Below, one piece after another: positions 35,352 through 47,426 of a DNA stretch of 64,000 bases; the stretch's first letter is position 1; each line of letters begins with the position of its first letter. The stretch covers positions 186,001 to 250,000 of the forward strand of contig JAKEKT010000034.1 in NCBI GenBank assembly GCA_021495925.1. The letters run 5' to 3'. The position numbers and the translations under genes were made by a program. The notes beneath the pieces were generated by a model. It was given only the letters and a program-made list of their open reading frames with translations. It did no database searches and was not told the origin of the DNA. The DNA is from Diplodia intermedia (taxonomy: Eukaryota > Ascomycota > Dothideomycetes > Botryosphaeriales > Botryosphaeriaceae).

Positions 35352-36282
35352 GGCGAGCGTTGGTTGCAATGGAGGCGGGAGCGCGACGCGGGGGGTGGAT
35401 GTGGTGCACGTCAAGCAGCAAGAAGACCACGGGGGTCCGGTCCGTCGGCAGCGTGGGCTTTTTTTCTGGGGCGATCGGAAACGAGTGCAAGTAGGTTCGG
35501 CCGTCCGATCCAGAAGGATAAAATCCGCGCCAAAATCAGGGTAGGGCTAAAAAGAGAGAGCGAGAGAAGAAGAAAACGGCCCAGCGAAGGTACGAGGACA
35601 GGAAGGGCCCGTATAGTGCGAGGACGCAGTCAGTCGTCGTTGGGTGAGAGCGGAGAGGAAGCAGGAGCTGGAGGAGAGTAAGACCAAGGGTGCCTTGCCT
35701 CAACGCGACATGACACGAACGCCCAACGCAACGCAAAGCTAATAAATACAGCCATAATACATGCATGTCCCTCCGTACGTGTGTCCTTCCGCCTTTCCCG
35801 CCGGCACACGCTCACACAACGCCCATCGGAACGCTCAGCCCTACAAGGAGCCCGCCCTTGCCTGCCGCTTTTCCCGGTGACATTGCTCGCAACTCGGACC
35901 ACACGGAAACCTAGGTGGGGCCCGACGTGAGTGAGGGTGTTGCTATTTTTCGCTGCACCAGCTTCCGTCCCGAAAGGCCCGCGCATCGTCGCCGCGGGGC
36001 TCGCCTCTGTTGACTGCGTTGTGCAACTCTCAGATCCCGCGCGTGTCTTCCGGCTCTTCGGCATCTATGTCCTGTTTCAGCAGCCGAGTGTCACTTCCAC
36101 GTGCATCAGGCGGGAGAGAAGGAAAGCGACGGTAAACTCAAAAGCTCCTTGTCATTAGCGTCGACGCAATCATCCCCCCGTACTCTTTCGCTTCCCCCGG
36201 TGTGCAAGCATTGACAAGCTTCATAGATTTCGATCGGACAGAAAAAAAAGGCAGCAGTCGACTATAGACTGACGATCCCACC

Positions 36283-36300
36283 TATATATATATATATATA
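36283..36300. repeat. (TA)9 microsatellite
   Basis: Nine TA units about 280 bp downstream of the acyl-CoA synthetase stop codon. Confidence 0.85.
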
Positions 36301-36580
36301 CCTTCATACTCATTGCTCTCCTCTTCCTTCCCACACAAGTTCCCCTTGTCGTCATCAGGCGCTCAAACATGAAATGCCTCCGATCTCGTCTCGCCAACCT
36401 AGCCTCTCTATTCCGAAGAGAAGGTGTACAAAATGGGGACACATGGCCGCCGCCGACGATGACCAGATCCCCATCTCTCCCTATATGTTCACCAAGAAAA
36501 ATCCACATGTAAATGCTGACATCCAGGAACAAATCCAATACGATCCCCACATTGAAAAATGCTGATACGCACCGCCGAGC

Positions 36581-38949
36581 TTACAGCTTCGCCTTCGGAG
36601 GCTCCGCCAGCGCCTCCTCGTAGCACGCGTCGATGAGGTCGCGGTACTTCTTCGCCGTCTGCGGACGCTTGAGCTTGAGCCTGCATTCCCCATCATTAGC
36701 GCTGCTTCATCATTTCACACATACGGATAAACGGAAAAAGAAGAGAAAAAAAAAAACTTACGTCGGCGTCAAGAGCTCGTTCTCGATCGTGAACGGGTCG
36801 ATCAACAACCGGAGGGCCTTGACCTTCTCGTAGCTGTTGAACTTGGCCTTGCGGCCCGCCTTGTCCAGCTCCTTGAGCGCCGCCAGGCGCACCTTGGGGC
36901 TGTCGGCCGCCTCCTTCAGCGCCGCGACGTCCGAGTCCGCGATGCTCTTGCCGAGCACCTTGCCGGCGAAGTTGGCGAACTGGTCGGGCTGGATGCCGAA
37001 CAGCGCCACCAGGCACGCCTGGCTCGAGTCGCCGTGCACGTACGCCGTGCCCAGCCAGTTGCAGTTGGCCAGGTACACGTTCTCGATGCGCTCGGGCGAA
37101 ATGTACTCGCCCTGCGCCAGCTTGAGCACGTTCTTGCGCCGGTCGATGATCCTCAGCCGGCCCAGCTCGTCCACCTCGCCGATGTCGCCCGTGTGGAACC
37201 AGCCGTCCGCGTCCACGCTCTTGGCCGTCTCCTCCGGGTTGCGGAAGTACTCGCGGAACCGCGTGGGCCCGCGCAGCAGCACCTCGCCGCGCGGCCTGGG
37301 CTTGTCCGTCGCGAGGTACTCCATGTCCGGGACCGACTCCAGGCAGAATTCCGTCGACGGCGTGGCGGCGCCGCAGTTGCCCGACGAGTGGTCGCCGGCC
37401 AGCTGCGCAACCGACGCGGCGTACGTCTCCGTCAGGCCGTAGCCCTGCACGAAATCGTTCGCGCAGACGACACGGAGGAAGTTCTGCAGCGAAGGATCGA
37501 TCGGGGCCGAGCCAGTGACCATGGTCTTCGTCCTTTCCAAACCAAGCGCCGCGGCAGCTTTCTTCGACCAGATGCGGTCCCAGAAGAAGTGCTGGGTCGT
37601 GGGGTTAGGGCCCTCCAGCGCGGCCAATTTGGTGCTCACAACATGCCTTGACAGCGATCCCCTGATACCAGGCGCCTGCAGAGTTGCGGCCTTGACAGCA
37701 CCGCCGAAGCGGTTGTACAGACGAGGAACTCCGCTGAAAACGGTCGGCCGCAGAAGCTTCAGGTCATCGACAAGCTCCTGGATGTTTCCGTGGAAGTAAC
37801 CGATTGCACAACCGCCCCAAAGAGCAGCATGCTCACCAACACGCTCGAAGATGTGGGCAAGAGGCAGGAACGAGCACATGACATCATCACCGGTCTGATT
37901 GGTGATGGTCATGGACGAGCTAGTGGCTCCAATGGCATTCTTGTGCGTCAACACAACACCCTTGGGGTTACCAGTGGTCCCTGAGGTGTAGTTGATGGTG
38001 ATAACATCATCCGGAGTGGGAGGGTTGTAGGCACGCGGGTTCTGCTCGCCAATCGCCTCGACGTCCCTCAAGTAGTGGATACGAACTCCGAGATCAGCCG
38101 CGATGGCGTTGAGAAGGTCACCCTTGGACTCGCCCGGTCTTTCGCCCGCATCAAGAGGGTCCAAGCAGATGATCACCTGCAACGTGGGCAGGCGGGGCTT
38201 GAGCTTCAAGAGAGCCGCAACATGGTTGAGCGAAGTTGCGACGCACTTCAGCTCCGCGTGGTTTATGATGTACTCGGTGGTGTCCGGGCCCAGAGTGTCG
38301 TAGATGGAGACGGTGAACATTCCCTGGGACATGGCTCCCAGATCTGGATCCCGTCATCAGCAACACCGAAATCCCAACCCCCCCTTGGGAGCGATCACGT
38401 ACCGGTTATCTGCCATTCCGGCCTGTTCTGGCACCACAGGCCAATACCCATCCCGCGAACCGGCGACACACCAGCTTCCTCGAACACCTTGACCAGACCA
38501 GCACCGAAGTTCCTCCTCCTCTGCTGGACCGTCGCGTAGTCTTCCCACACGTATGCACCGTACGTTTTCGTCACAGGGTCGTAGGGGCGGTAACCGAGGC
38601 AGCGGCTCCCGGGGTTGTTGTTTGCTAAGTACGAAGACGTCAGTACACTCCTCAGCTTTCCCTCGCGATCCCTAAAAGGCTTACCGGACTGCTCGAACGC
38701 ATCGTGTAGCGTTTGGACCTATGGAGAAAAGTCAGCGCCTGACCCCGAGGTGCGCGCGCTCCACATCGGCCGACTACTCACCGTCTCGTCCAGCGTCTCC
38801 AGCGGGCGGTCGGCAAAGCGCCAATGCCTGTAGGTGGCGGAGCGGTTCTCGGTGGCGGTGCCGGGGACGGGCACGCTGTGAGGCTTGCCGTTGGGCGGGA
38901 TTCCTCCGATATCAGCGGCGCGCTGCACCGCGAGCAACTTGGGAGCCAT
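36581..38949 (-). CDS. Long-chain acyl-CoA synthetase with peroxisomal signal
   Basis: Exons (minus) 38949-38782, 38718-38685, 38624-38403, 38343-36762 and 36680-36581 join in frame to 701 residues. The AMP-binding signature YTSGTTGNPKG and the motifs FLPLAHIFER, GYGLTET, DGWFHTGDIGEVDELGRLRIIDRRKN and KLAQGEYISPERIE define the adenylate-forming family; the extra N-terminal region (GYRPYDP, WEDY, WCQNRPEWQITD) marks the long-chain fatty-acyl-CoA synthetases. The enzyme turns a fatty acid, ATP and CoA into acyl-CoA, AMP and pyrophosphate. The C-terminus is AKL, a standard type-1 peroxisomal targeting signal, so it probably supplies beta-oxidation as Faa2 does. The 34-nt second exon is unusually small but both flanks splice in frame. 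A further intron in the leader is likely at 39021-39098. Confidence 0.93.
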
Positions 38950-40527
38950 GGCAGCAGGTTTCGGGCGGTTGACGAGGAACGGCGAGAGAGAGGGCTGAAG
39001 CTAGAGGACGGAGAACAAAGCTAGCGTCGACGTCGGTCAGCGGGCGCGTAACAGTTTGGTCGGCGATGCCGAGGGCTGAGAGGGACTTCAGAACTCACGC
39101 GTTGGAGGGCGGAGCAGGGCGGAGCCAAGAAAATGCAAGCGGAACGGTGATGTCAGGCGGGCGCCCAGCAATTAGGGACGAGAGGTGATCTTTATGCCTC
39201 TATATCTAAAAAAGCTAAGGAAACGCGGGAAAGAAAGGGCTGTCACACGCAGCCCAGGTCGAGGAGAGGGAAGAAGAAGACGAAGGGGGGAGGGGGTCCG
39301 GTAGTAGGTGCGTAAAAGCTGAGGTGCGCGGCGGAGGGCGCGGTTGATACAGCGCATTCGCCAGCAGCGGCCGATCGCCCGCCGTGTGCCTCGGCATCTG
39401 CCCATCATGGGCCACCGACAACGCTGCGCGAATGTCGGCCGTACGCGCACGGGCCCTGTGCTCTTAAGGGCGCCCGCCGTCTCCGGCAACGCAACTCACA
39501 GCCCAGAACAGCATTGTCTGCGTGCCTGCCATGCAACGGCCGGGCTCCCCGCTCACGCGTCCACCGCCTCTTCGCAGGGGGGCAATATCATCGGCTGACC
39601 GAAAAAGTCGCCCACTGCCTCCGTCCAGCGGCGCGCCCGCTGACCTCCCGCTGACCTCCTCCTCGTCCTCCTTCCCGGCAGGAATTCCGGGGTAAAAACA
39701 AGCCACATGCACGCCATCCAGATCGCCTTGCATCATCCTGCGCGACGCCGCACGTGACGCCTTCACATGCAAAAAGATGTCCCATGGAAAAATGTCCGCT
39801 TTCCCCTTGGGCCTTGGCGTTGACACATGTCCCCGAGTCCCCGACTTGTTTTCGAGTTTGCTTTTCAGCCACTCGGGGAAAAAAGAAGAAGGTCGTGTCT
39901 GGTTGAGGGCCGATAGCGACGAGGCTATTTTTCCCCCGCACTTCTAACCGCCCGCGCTGCTGCTCCGGATTGTTGTTCTGGGGAAATGCGACGGAAAGGA
40001 CTTGCCGCTTCCGGTAATTTGATTTGGAAACACAACAAATCGCAGACGTTGCGCTCGAGCTTAAATCGTGCCCACACTCTCTTGCACCATCTGCAATCTG
40101 TGTCACGCAGACTAGCAGGGCTAGGCTTTGCACAGGGTTTGGAAGAGGATGTTACGAAGCCGGGGGCTGGGATGGAGAGATAGCTTAATTGGATAAAAAG
40201 CGGCGGATGGTTGCGAGAAACCAGGGAAGACGAGGGAGAGGCGGAAAAATCATGCCGTTTCTTGGTGTCAAGATAGATGTGGAAGGTTCGCGCTCGAGTC
40301 TTCTGTCCAAGCATATGGCTCTAGTCCCTGAGTATTCGTTGAAACATAATCGCAAATCATACAGGTGAAACCAATCACGACGTCAAGACCACAGCAACAC
40401 CAACTTCAAATAGAATAGAATCGCATTTACAAATCCGCTCAACAATATTTCTCCAGGGAATCATAAGACATAAGGAAATCTGGCCTCTCCTTTCTCTTTT
40501 ACAACCCTCTAAGCCATCTTGTTCTCT
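38950..40527. other. Intergenic region, acyl-CoA synthetase promoter side
   Basis: Between two minus-strand genes. A likely leader intron (donor GTGAGT at 39098, acceptor CTAG at 39021) lies close to the acyl-CoA synthetase start. The rest is mixed G+C-rich DNA with no supported open frame. A tRNA A-box-like word at 40181-40194 has no matching T arm. Confidence 0.45.
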
Positions 40528-42282
40528 CTAAGTGGAACCGCTCAGCTTAGCATCAACCGCAACGTCGCCCGTCTTTTCAGCGTTCGCCGCGTCGCCAGAA
40601 GCGTCCGGCTTGGTTGAGGACTGTGCGAAGGACTGTTCGAAGTCGGCAATGATGTCGTCGATATGCTCGGTGCCAACAGAGATGCGGATGAGATCCTGCA
40701 GGGGAGTTAGAAACTTAGTTCGCTCTCTTGGTCCGAACTGATTGGATGGAAACGTACCTCAGTGACACCGCTGCTGATCTTCTCCTCGTCGCTCAGCTGC
40801 TCGTGGGTGGTGCTCCAGGGGTGAATAGCCAAAGACTTGGAGTCACCGACGCTGTTTTAACAAGTGGTTAGTAACCTCTTCGCTTGGATAATTGTCGTCT
40901 CAACAGCGGTGACTTACTTGGCGAGGTTGGAGATAAGCTTCAGGTTGTCAACGACCTGGCTACCCGCCTGAGCGTCACCCTTAACTCCGAAGGAAAGGAC
41001 ACCACCGAAGCCCCTGGGGAGATATTTCTTGGCAAGCTGGTGGCTGGGATGGTTCTCGAGACCGGGATACGAAACCCAAGAGACGTTGGGGTTCTGCTCG
41101 AGCCACCTGGCGAGCTTGATGGCGTTTTCGGCGTGCCTCTCGCAACGCAGAGAGAGCGTCTCGAGACCAAGCAGGAGCTGCTGGGCAGCGAAGGGGTTCA
41201 GGGCCGGGCCGAGATCGCGGAGAATCTCAACGCGGACGCGGATGGCGAAAGTGATGGGGCCAAACGTCTCCCAGAACTTCAGGCCGTGGTAGCCAGGCGA
41301 AGGCTCGACCATGGTCGGGAAGCGCTTCGCGTTCTTGCCCCAGTCGAACTTGCCGCTGTCGATAACGACACCGCCGATGGTGGTGCCGTGGCCACCAATC
41401 CACTTGGTAGCGGAGTGGACGACGATGTCGGCGCCGTGGTCAATAGGGCGGCAGAAGAAACCGCCAGCTCCGAAGGTGTTGTCGACCTGCGAGATATCCA
41501 ACCCTGTCAGCACTTGGAATTTACTTGTGTCGGCTCCTGGGGAATTGCGAAGCCACGTACAACAACAGGCACACCGGCGTCGTGCGCAATCTTGCAGATC
41601 TTCTCATAGTCTGGCACGTTGTACTTGGGGTTGCCAATGCTCTCAAGGTAAATAGCCTTGGTCTTGTCGTCGATCAGGTCTTTGAAATCCTCGGGCTTGT
41701 CGCCATTGACGAACTTCGTGTGGATGCCCAGGCGCGGGAAAGCAACCTTGAACTGGTTGTAGGTACCGCCGTACAGATTCGAGGTCGAGATGATGTTGTC
41801 GCCAGCCTCGGCAAGGGCGGCAATGGCCAGGAACTGCGCAGCCTGACCGGAAGCAGCTGCGACGGCCGCAACACCGTTCTCGAGCGCCGCCATGCGCTTC
41901 TCGAAGACATCAACGGTGGGCTATGATGCGGCTCTTGCTCAGTTCATGCGCTTGTCAAAGACCCTGGAGCCAAAGTGCTTACGTTCATGATGCGGCTGTA
42001 GATGTTGCCAAACTCCTTGAGGCCAAACAGCCTCGCGCCATGTGCGGAGTCATTGAAAACGTAAGACTGCAAAGTTCAGTTTCTGGAGCTGATGGCACAA
42101 GCAAGAGCTGGAAAACGCACAGTAGTGGCGTAGATGGGCGTCGCGCGAGATTTGGTGGCCGGGTCAGGCTCCTGGCTGTGAGCATCTCGTCAGCACAGTC
42201 ATGGCAGCTCAGCGCGCCAAAACAACACATACCCAGCGTGGAGCTGGAGCGTCTCGAATCTTTGAGGAAGATCGCCGGACAT
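40528..42282 (-). CDS. O-acetylhomoserine sulfhydrylase (Met17/CysD type)
   Basis: Seven exons (minus): 42282-42233, 42175-42121, 42066-41983, 41920-41561, 41486-40918, 40851-40758 and 40695-40528. All junctions keep frame; the product is 459 residues. Family blocks: RFETLQLHAGQEPDPATKSR, TPIYATTSYVFNDSAHGARLF, GNIYSRIMNPTVDVFEKRMA, FGAGGFFCRPIDHGADIVVH, then SATKWIGGHG with the PLP-binding lysine K211, and near the C-terminus NVGDSKSLAIHPWSTTHEQL. This pyridoxal-phosphate enzyme joins sulfide to O-acetylhomoserine to give homocysteine and acetate in the cytosol, feeding methionine and cysteine synthesis. The last 35 residues after IGTEHIDDII-like sequence are a low-complexity Ala/Asp/Ser tail. 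It has more introns than any other gene in the window. Sulfur control (MetR/Cys3) is usual in fungi, but I did not identify a site. Confidence 0.94.
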
Positions 42283-43535
42283 TTTGTCTTGCTGTGTCTG
42301 CTCGCAATCGGGAGTAGGTCGCGGACGTGGTGAAGCTCAAGCTGAAGCTCTGGTCGTATGATCTGACCCAATATCTCAGCGTTGAAGGGGAGGAGGAGAG
42401 GAGGAGAAGCAAGAGAGCGGGCAGCAGCCGTGAGATTTGAGCAGTTCCGAGATCGGTCGCTGGGACGAGGGTCTCTGCGGGGACTCTGGATGGCGTGAAG
42501 CACGCCATTTGCCCGCGCGTGAGCAGCAGCAGATGCCCCGCCCTAATTCGCGCCTTCTTTGTCCACAGCAATGCCTGTTCCTTGCTGGGCGTGGCCGAGG
42601 GGGATCCCAACCCCAAACGCTCTTTGCGCAAGACAGTCAATATATGAGCTTCTCGATCGGCCGCGTTTGGGCGCGGGGTGCGTGAGCGTCACCGAAAATC
42701 CGGCGATGCGCTGCGGGGTACATATTTCTTTATCGATAGACGCGAGCGATCCCTCCCGGCCGACCGCGCAGCTGGCGCCAGGAACAATCGGCCTACCCAC
42801 TGTGAGGTCATGCTGCGTGTGCTTGGCTCCGTCTCCTGGCCTGCGGGATGGGTGATGCTTGGGTGGCCCCACGCTTCTGCGTTGAGGAGTGTGGATGCTC
42901 CCCCGGCGCGATACATGAGATCTCCGAAGCTAATTGACCAATGACGAGCTCGCTGAACCTAATCAGTAGTCAACGTGCACTGGCGCCGTCCCAAGTCAAG
43001 TTAAAGCCTGGCTACTCTATTTAGAGAATTATGCATACAACAATGGGCGCGTGGGGTATGGATGGTAGCACACAAAACGGGATAGCAAACATCCAGGTCA
43101 AAAGCCCAAAGATCTGTGACAACCGCATCCCGGAACAGCTTCGAACCAATGCTATGTTTAGCTTTTATTTCCTTTTACTTGTGTCGTAGCAGCTAGTCAA
43201 ACGTTCCAGTGTTTGCTTCCCATTGTCTTACAAGCACCACCACCCGCAGGTGTAATCGGCATCGATGTGCGTAATGTAGCACATCACTAGCGAGTCGATT
43301 CCCGTCCGAGCTCCACAGACTAAAGCTTCCCGGTGTTTGACATGTCAGATCGGCACCGAGGCCTGTCTCACCCTATGAAAGATTTCCCTGGTAATCCTAG
43401 CGCCCTTGTTGGTCATTATTTTTAGATCCCGACCCCGTCCTCAAGCTCATGCTGGACCTGCACCCCGCATTCCTATCCATAACGCCGCGTAAGATGCAAC
43501 AAACACACTTTGTGACACGAGACAAAATCCTTCTT
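42283..43535. other. Intergenic region, sulfhydrylase promoter side
   Basis: Lies upstream of the sulfhydrylase and downstream of rfc4, both on the minus strand. The G+C-rich half (42283-42900) is promoter-like; 42950-43535 leans to A+T and probably includes the 3' flank of rfc4. No gene seen. Confidence 0.5.
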
Positions 43536-44757
43536 TCACGACTGTGTCTTCGGGATGGCAAAGAGGCTGGGCTTCATGTTGATTTTGCACAGACGTGCAA
43601 CGCAGCCGGATAGTTGCAGGAAGGTCTGTACGCCTTCGAGGATGCGCATATGTGTGAAGCCGATTTCCTTGATGAACTCGAGCTTCGCGTGTTCAGATAG
43701 GGAAGGGATTGTCTTAGTGACTTTGAACATCGTGCTGATGATATCGTGGCAAGAGTAGCCGAGGTCCCTGCGGCAGATGTCAGTGTTACTGGCATGCGGA
43801 AGTGACGGCGATGGAACGTACCAGAGCTCGCGGAGCGTGTCCAGGGCCACGTCAACGTTCTGTTCATGGCAGGCCTTGATCATTGCTTGGACCTTGATGG
43901 GGTGCGGGCTGTCAACCACCTTGAAGACGTTATCGCCGTTGACGAAACCGAAACCTGCATGCGTGCTCTGCAGGTTGTTGATTGCCTGACGCATGTCTCC
44001 CTCGGCCGAGAACACAAGAGCGGCAAGACCATCTTCGGAGTACTCAACCTTCTCCGCCTCACAGATCTGCATCAGCCGCTTTACGAGCTGCGCGTCCGTC
44101 AACCGGGAATAACGCAAAATGGCGCAACGGGACTGAAGTGGCTCAATGATCTTGTTCGACTGGTTGCAGGCGAATGCGAACCGGGTGGTAGACGAGTAGA
44201 TTTCCATGGTTCGCCGCAGGGCTTGCTGAGCACCCGACGTCATGCTGGTGTCCGGTCAGCGTGGTCCGAGAAGGCGGTTCAGCACAGCCTACCTGTCCGC
44301 TTCATCCAGGATGACAATTTTCTGCCGGCCTCCCGGGAGCGTGACCTTCTTCTGCGCAAAACCCTTGATGCGGTTTCTCACGACATCAATGCCTCGCTCG
44401 TCACTGGCGTTGAGCTCCAGGACAGCTTCCTTGTATGCGTCTCCAAGCAGCTGGCGGGCCAGGCACAATATCGATGTAGTTTTTCCGATACCAGGCATGC
44501 CCGAGATGATGACGTGCGGCATGTTTCCATCTTTGGCGATGATTTTGAGGCGCTCGATTGTCTCGGTGTTGCCTACGATGTCGTCCAAGAAGACGGGGCG
44601 GTATTTCTCAACCCTGGAGCGCGAGACGATCAGCGTGGGAAGCGGCGGGGTGGAGCAAAGAAACTGACCATGGCAGCTCGTAGCCGGCGACAGCGCCGTT
44701 GGGCTGCGCCTTCAGGCCGTTGCGCGTGGCGGCGCTGGAAGACTCGGCGGTCACCAT
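43536..44757 (-). CDS. rfc4: Replication factor C subunit 4 (Rfc4; human RFC2 type)
   Basis: Exons (minus) 44757-44669, 44613-44293, 44244-43822 and 43767-43536 join in frame to 354 residues. It has the clamp-loader AAA+ layout: YELPWVEKYRP at the N-terminus, VGNTETIERL, Walker A GMPGIGKTTS at about 68-77, NASDERGIDVVRNRIK, Walker B VILDEADS, SGAQQALRRTMEIYS, and the SRC motif IIEPLQSRCAILRYSRL. The C-terminal collar includes HMRILEGVQTFLQL. The wording of the RFC box and the KDGNMPHVIISGMPG stretch point to the Rfc4 member of the five-subunit complex that loads PCNA at primer-template junctions. The last intron (43768-43821) is 54 nt with no in-frame stop, so keeping it would add 18 residues. 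It faces the aspartic protease gene head to head. Confidence 0.94.
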
Positions 44758-45939
44758 GGTGGCGAGCGATACCGTCGTGGTGGGTTGACGCGATGCTGAG
44801 CTTGACGATTGCGTCGCGCGCCAGCAGTCAGTCGCGTCAACGCGTGTTCAACCGCGCCCGCGAAAATCGAGGTCCGTGCATTCAGGGCTCAGCCCTTCGG
44901 TCGCACTCGCCACAGACCGAGCACTGAGATCTTCCGCCAGCCTCATTCGGCGCTCTCACACTCCCCGCACCACAGCACCCCTCCTGTCATGCAGGGCCCT
45001 GAGCGCCATGGGCGGGCCTTGTCGCACTCCAGATCCCCAGAGCCGCCTTGATGCGCTCGGGCTGCCGTCACCCTGTGTCCACGCCAAACTGTCAACAGCC
45101 GCCAGACAGCTGACGGACCGACGGAGACAGCCGTGTCTCGGGGGCCACAGGACCGCAGCCTTACGCGTCACACCCGCCTTCAGCAAAGTCTCAGCCTGTG
45201 GGCCCCTGCGGTACGGCTCGGCCGCGGCAGTTGGCCAGCTGGCAGCACGCAATCAAGTTGTACGGCCTTACGGGCACTTGGCCGGCAGTGCCCAGGTGCT
45301 GAGCGCGGCTCGGTGCATGGCAAAACTCGGACTCAGCGGCTTCCGGCGCACGCGGCTGTTGCTGTCGCAGATGGTGTGGGTTTTGGGGGCGCGCGCCTTG
45401 CAACCTATCGTTCACCAACACGGCGCTTACACCAGCCTTCCCGGCCCCGAGCAGCCGCAATCCTTACACGGTCAGCGTAGTTACTGTGCCATAATGATGC
45501 TCTGCACAGCCTGGCTGATCGCCTGGGCCAAGCTGCGCTTAGCCGTCAGCAGTCGAAACGCAGCGGCCGTCTCAGCACGCCGGACATTGGCAATGCAGTA
45601 TTTCTCAGGGCGGCCCCGCGCTGTCTGCGCACCTGATAGTAGCCTTCCTCTTCCCTTTCTGCTGATCTTCTTTTTCGCTGGTGGCGCGTGAGGTAAGCTT
45701 GGTCCGTCGTTGCCGACCACCGCCACACTACTTCTGGAGAGTCGTCGTCATCACCGTACGTCGTACGTACTCGCCGCGGGGGCTCATAACAATCCCTGAT
45801 CGCACAGCCGTCGCAGTTTTCTGCCGGCCCACTACCCGCGTGCTTCTCGCTTCTCGAAAAAGATATATCCTGGACGGCATCCTGCCTTGCCTGCATTCCT
45901 GATTTGTACATCTCGCCAACCTCTCCTTCAACCGGAACC
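44758..45939. promoter_or_regulatory. Divergent promoter region, rfc4 / aspartic protease
   Basis: 1.18 kb, G+C-rich. A 271-codon plus-strand frame (44876-45691) fills much of it, but its content is Arg/Ala/Leu-rich without motif, and other frames overlap it on both strands; I treat it as chance. A CGTACGTCGTACGTAC palindromic stretch lies near 45756-45771. Confidence 0.45.
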
Positions 45940-47426
45940 ATGAGGTGCACTGCCGCACTGACGCTCGCCACGGGCTTAATATCATTAACCGACGGCCTCC
46001 AATTGGCCAAGAGAACAGTAAGCCGCTACCTCCTTGCCACACACACCACTCATCCCCTAACTTTTGACTTCAGAACTCAGCACCGAAAGTTGTTGGAGCC
46101 GAAATTCAGAGAAGACATGTCTCCAACCCCGTTGAGCGCGACCAGCAGAGGAGAAGAAGAAAGAGAGACACCCTGCAGGCCACTCTCGACAACCTGGAGA
46201 CACTCTATTTCGCGAACGCTTCCCTAGGAACCCCCGCCCAATCACTCCGTCTCCATCTGGATACCGGTTCGAGCGACCTCTGGGTCAACACTGATGATTC
46301 CGACCTCTGTTCCTCCGCCAAGAGCGGCTGCTCGATCGCTGGTACTTACAGCGCGAATGACTCATCAACATACGAATATGTGAACAGTCTGTTCAACATT
46401 TCCTATGTGGACGGCTCTGGCGCATCCGGCGACTATGTCAAGGATACGTTCAGCTTTGGTGGCACCAATCTTACAGACATGCAATTTGGCGTTGGCTACA
46501 CCTCGAGTTCAGCAGAGGGTGTTTTGGGAATTGGCTACACTAGGAACGAAGTCGCCGTAAATCGAGCCGGTCTCGACGCCTATCCCAACCTGCCTCAACT
46601 TCTGGTCAACAAGGGCATGATCCAATCCAATGCCTACAGCTTGTGGCTGAACGATCTGGATGCCAGTAGAGGAAACATACTCTTTGGCGGCGTGGACACG
46701 GAAAAATACCATGGAACTCTGTCGACCCTGCCTATCCTCAAGGAGAACGGCCAATACAGAGAACTCGTCATTGCGATGACCGGCGTCGGCTCCAATGGCA
46801 ACATAGGAACGTACCTGAACAGCAACACCAGCAGCGCTGATATTACTCCCGTGCTTCTCGACACAGGCAGCAGTCTCACCTACCTGCCAGATACTGTCGT
46901 TGACAGCATTTACACGGATTTCGACGCCATTTACGACGAGGATGAGGGTGCTGCCTTCATTGACTGCAACAAAGCCAGCAGCACCGACACACTGGAGTTC
47001 ACTTTCAGTTCCCCCACAATCAGCGTGCCGATGAATGAGCTGGTCCTCCTGGCAGGCTATTCAAAAGGCCAAGCCGTCTGCATCCTCGGCATCAGCCCAG
47101 CCGGAGACTCCACTGCCGTGCTTGGAGACACCTTTCTGCGGTCTGCTTACGTCGTATACGACCTTGCCAACAACGAGATCTCCCTCGCCCAGACCAACTA
47201 CAATGCCACTGACTCGAGCATTGAGGAGATCACCACTGGCACCGATTCTGTTCCGGACGCAACCGGCGTCGCCAATGCTGTGTCAGCTGTCGTTGCTGCC
47301 ACGGGAGCTGCAAGGAATGGCGGTCTGGACATCTCTAGTGACAACGCCGCTCTGCCGATGAAGACGGCGATGCCGATGGCCCCCATCGCCGCCGCGGCTG
47401 CTGCGGGTCTACTCTTCGCGCTTTAA
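45940..47426 (+). CDS. Secreted, GPI-type pepsin-like aspartic protease
   Basis: Exons 45940-46017 and 46074-47426 join in frame to 476 residues; the 56-nt intron has a CCTAAC branch. Residues 1-19 form a signal peptide (MRCTAALTLATGLISLTDG). A propeptide of about 40 residues ends in a strongly basic site (RRRRKR at about 52-57), suited to Kex2-type cleavage. The mature enzyme has two catalytic motifs, DTGSSDLWV (D89) and LLDTGSSLTYLP, the flap-like YVDGSGASGDYVKD, and LGDTFLRSAYVVYDL near the end. The C-terminal tail has a Ser/Thr-rich stretch and then a hydrophobic end (MAPIAAAAAAGLLFAL), which suggests a GPI anchor. The closest family shape is yapsin/candidapepsin: wall- or membrane-bound proteases acting outside the cell. 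The second exon lacks an ATG at its start, so translation must begin in exon 1. Confidence 0.9.

Larger units (their letters stand above)
34765..36580. other. Intergenic region between tandem minus-strand genes
   Basis: Holds the mid1 promoter side (34765-35100, GGCGGC repeats near 34930) and the 3' flank of the acyl-CoA synthetase. Simple repeats: GA/GT at 35322-35351 and TA at 36283-36300. No gene seen. Confidence 0.5.

Noticed and set aside
40181..40194. tRNA-like word TAGCTTAATTGGAT
   Set aside because: Resembles an A box but no T arm (GTTCRANNC) or acceptor stem follows within tRNA distance.
44876..45691. 271-codon plus-strand frame between rfc4 and the protease
   Set aside because: Arg/Ala/Leu-rich without motif, and other frames overlap it; treated as promoter-region chance frame.
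46380..47426. Protease starting at 46380
   Set aside because: Position 46380 is GTG inside the coding region; the frame continues upstream through the first DTGSS motif to exon 1, so that start would cut the enzyme in half.
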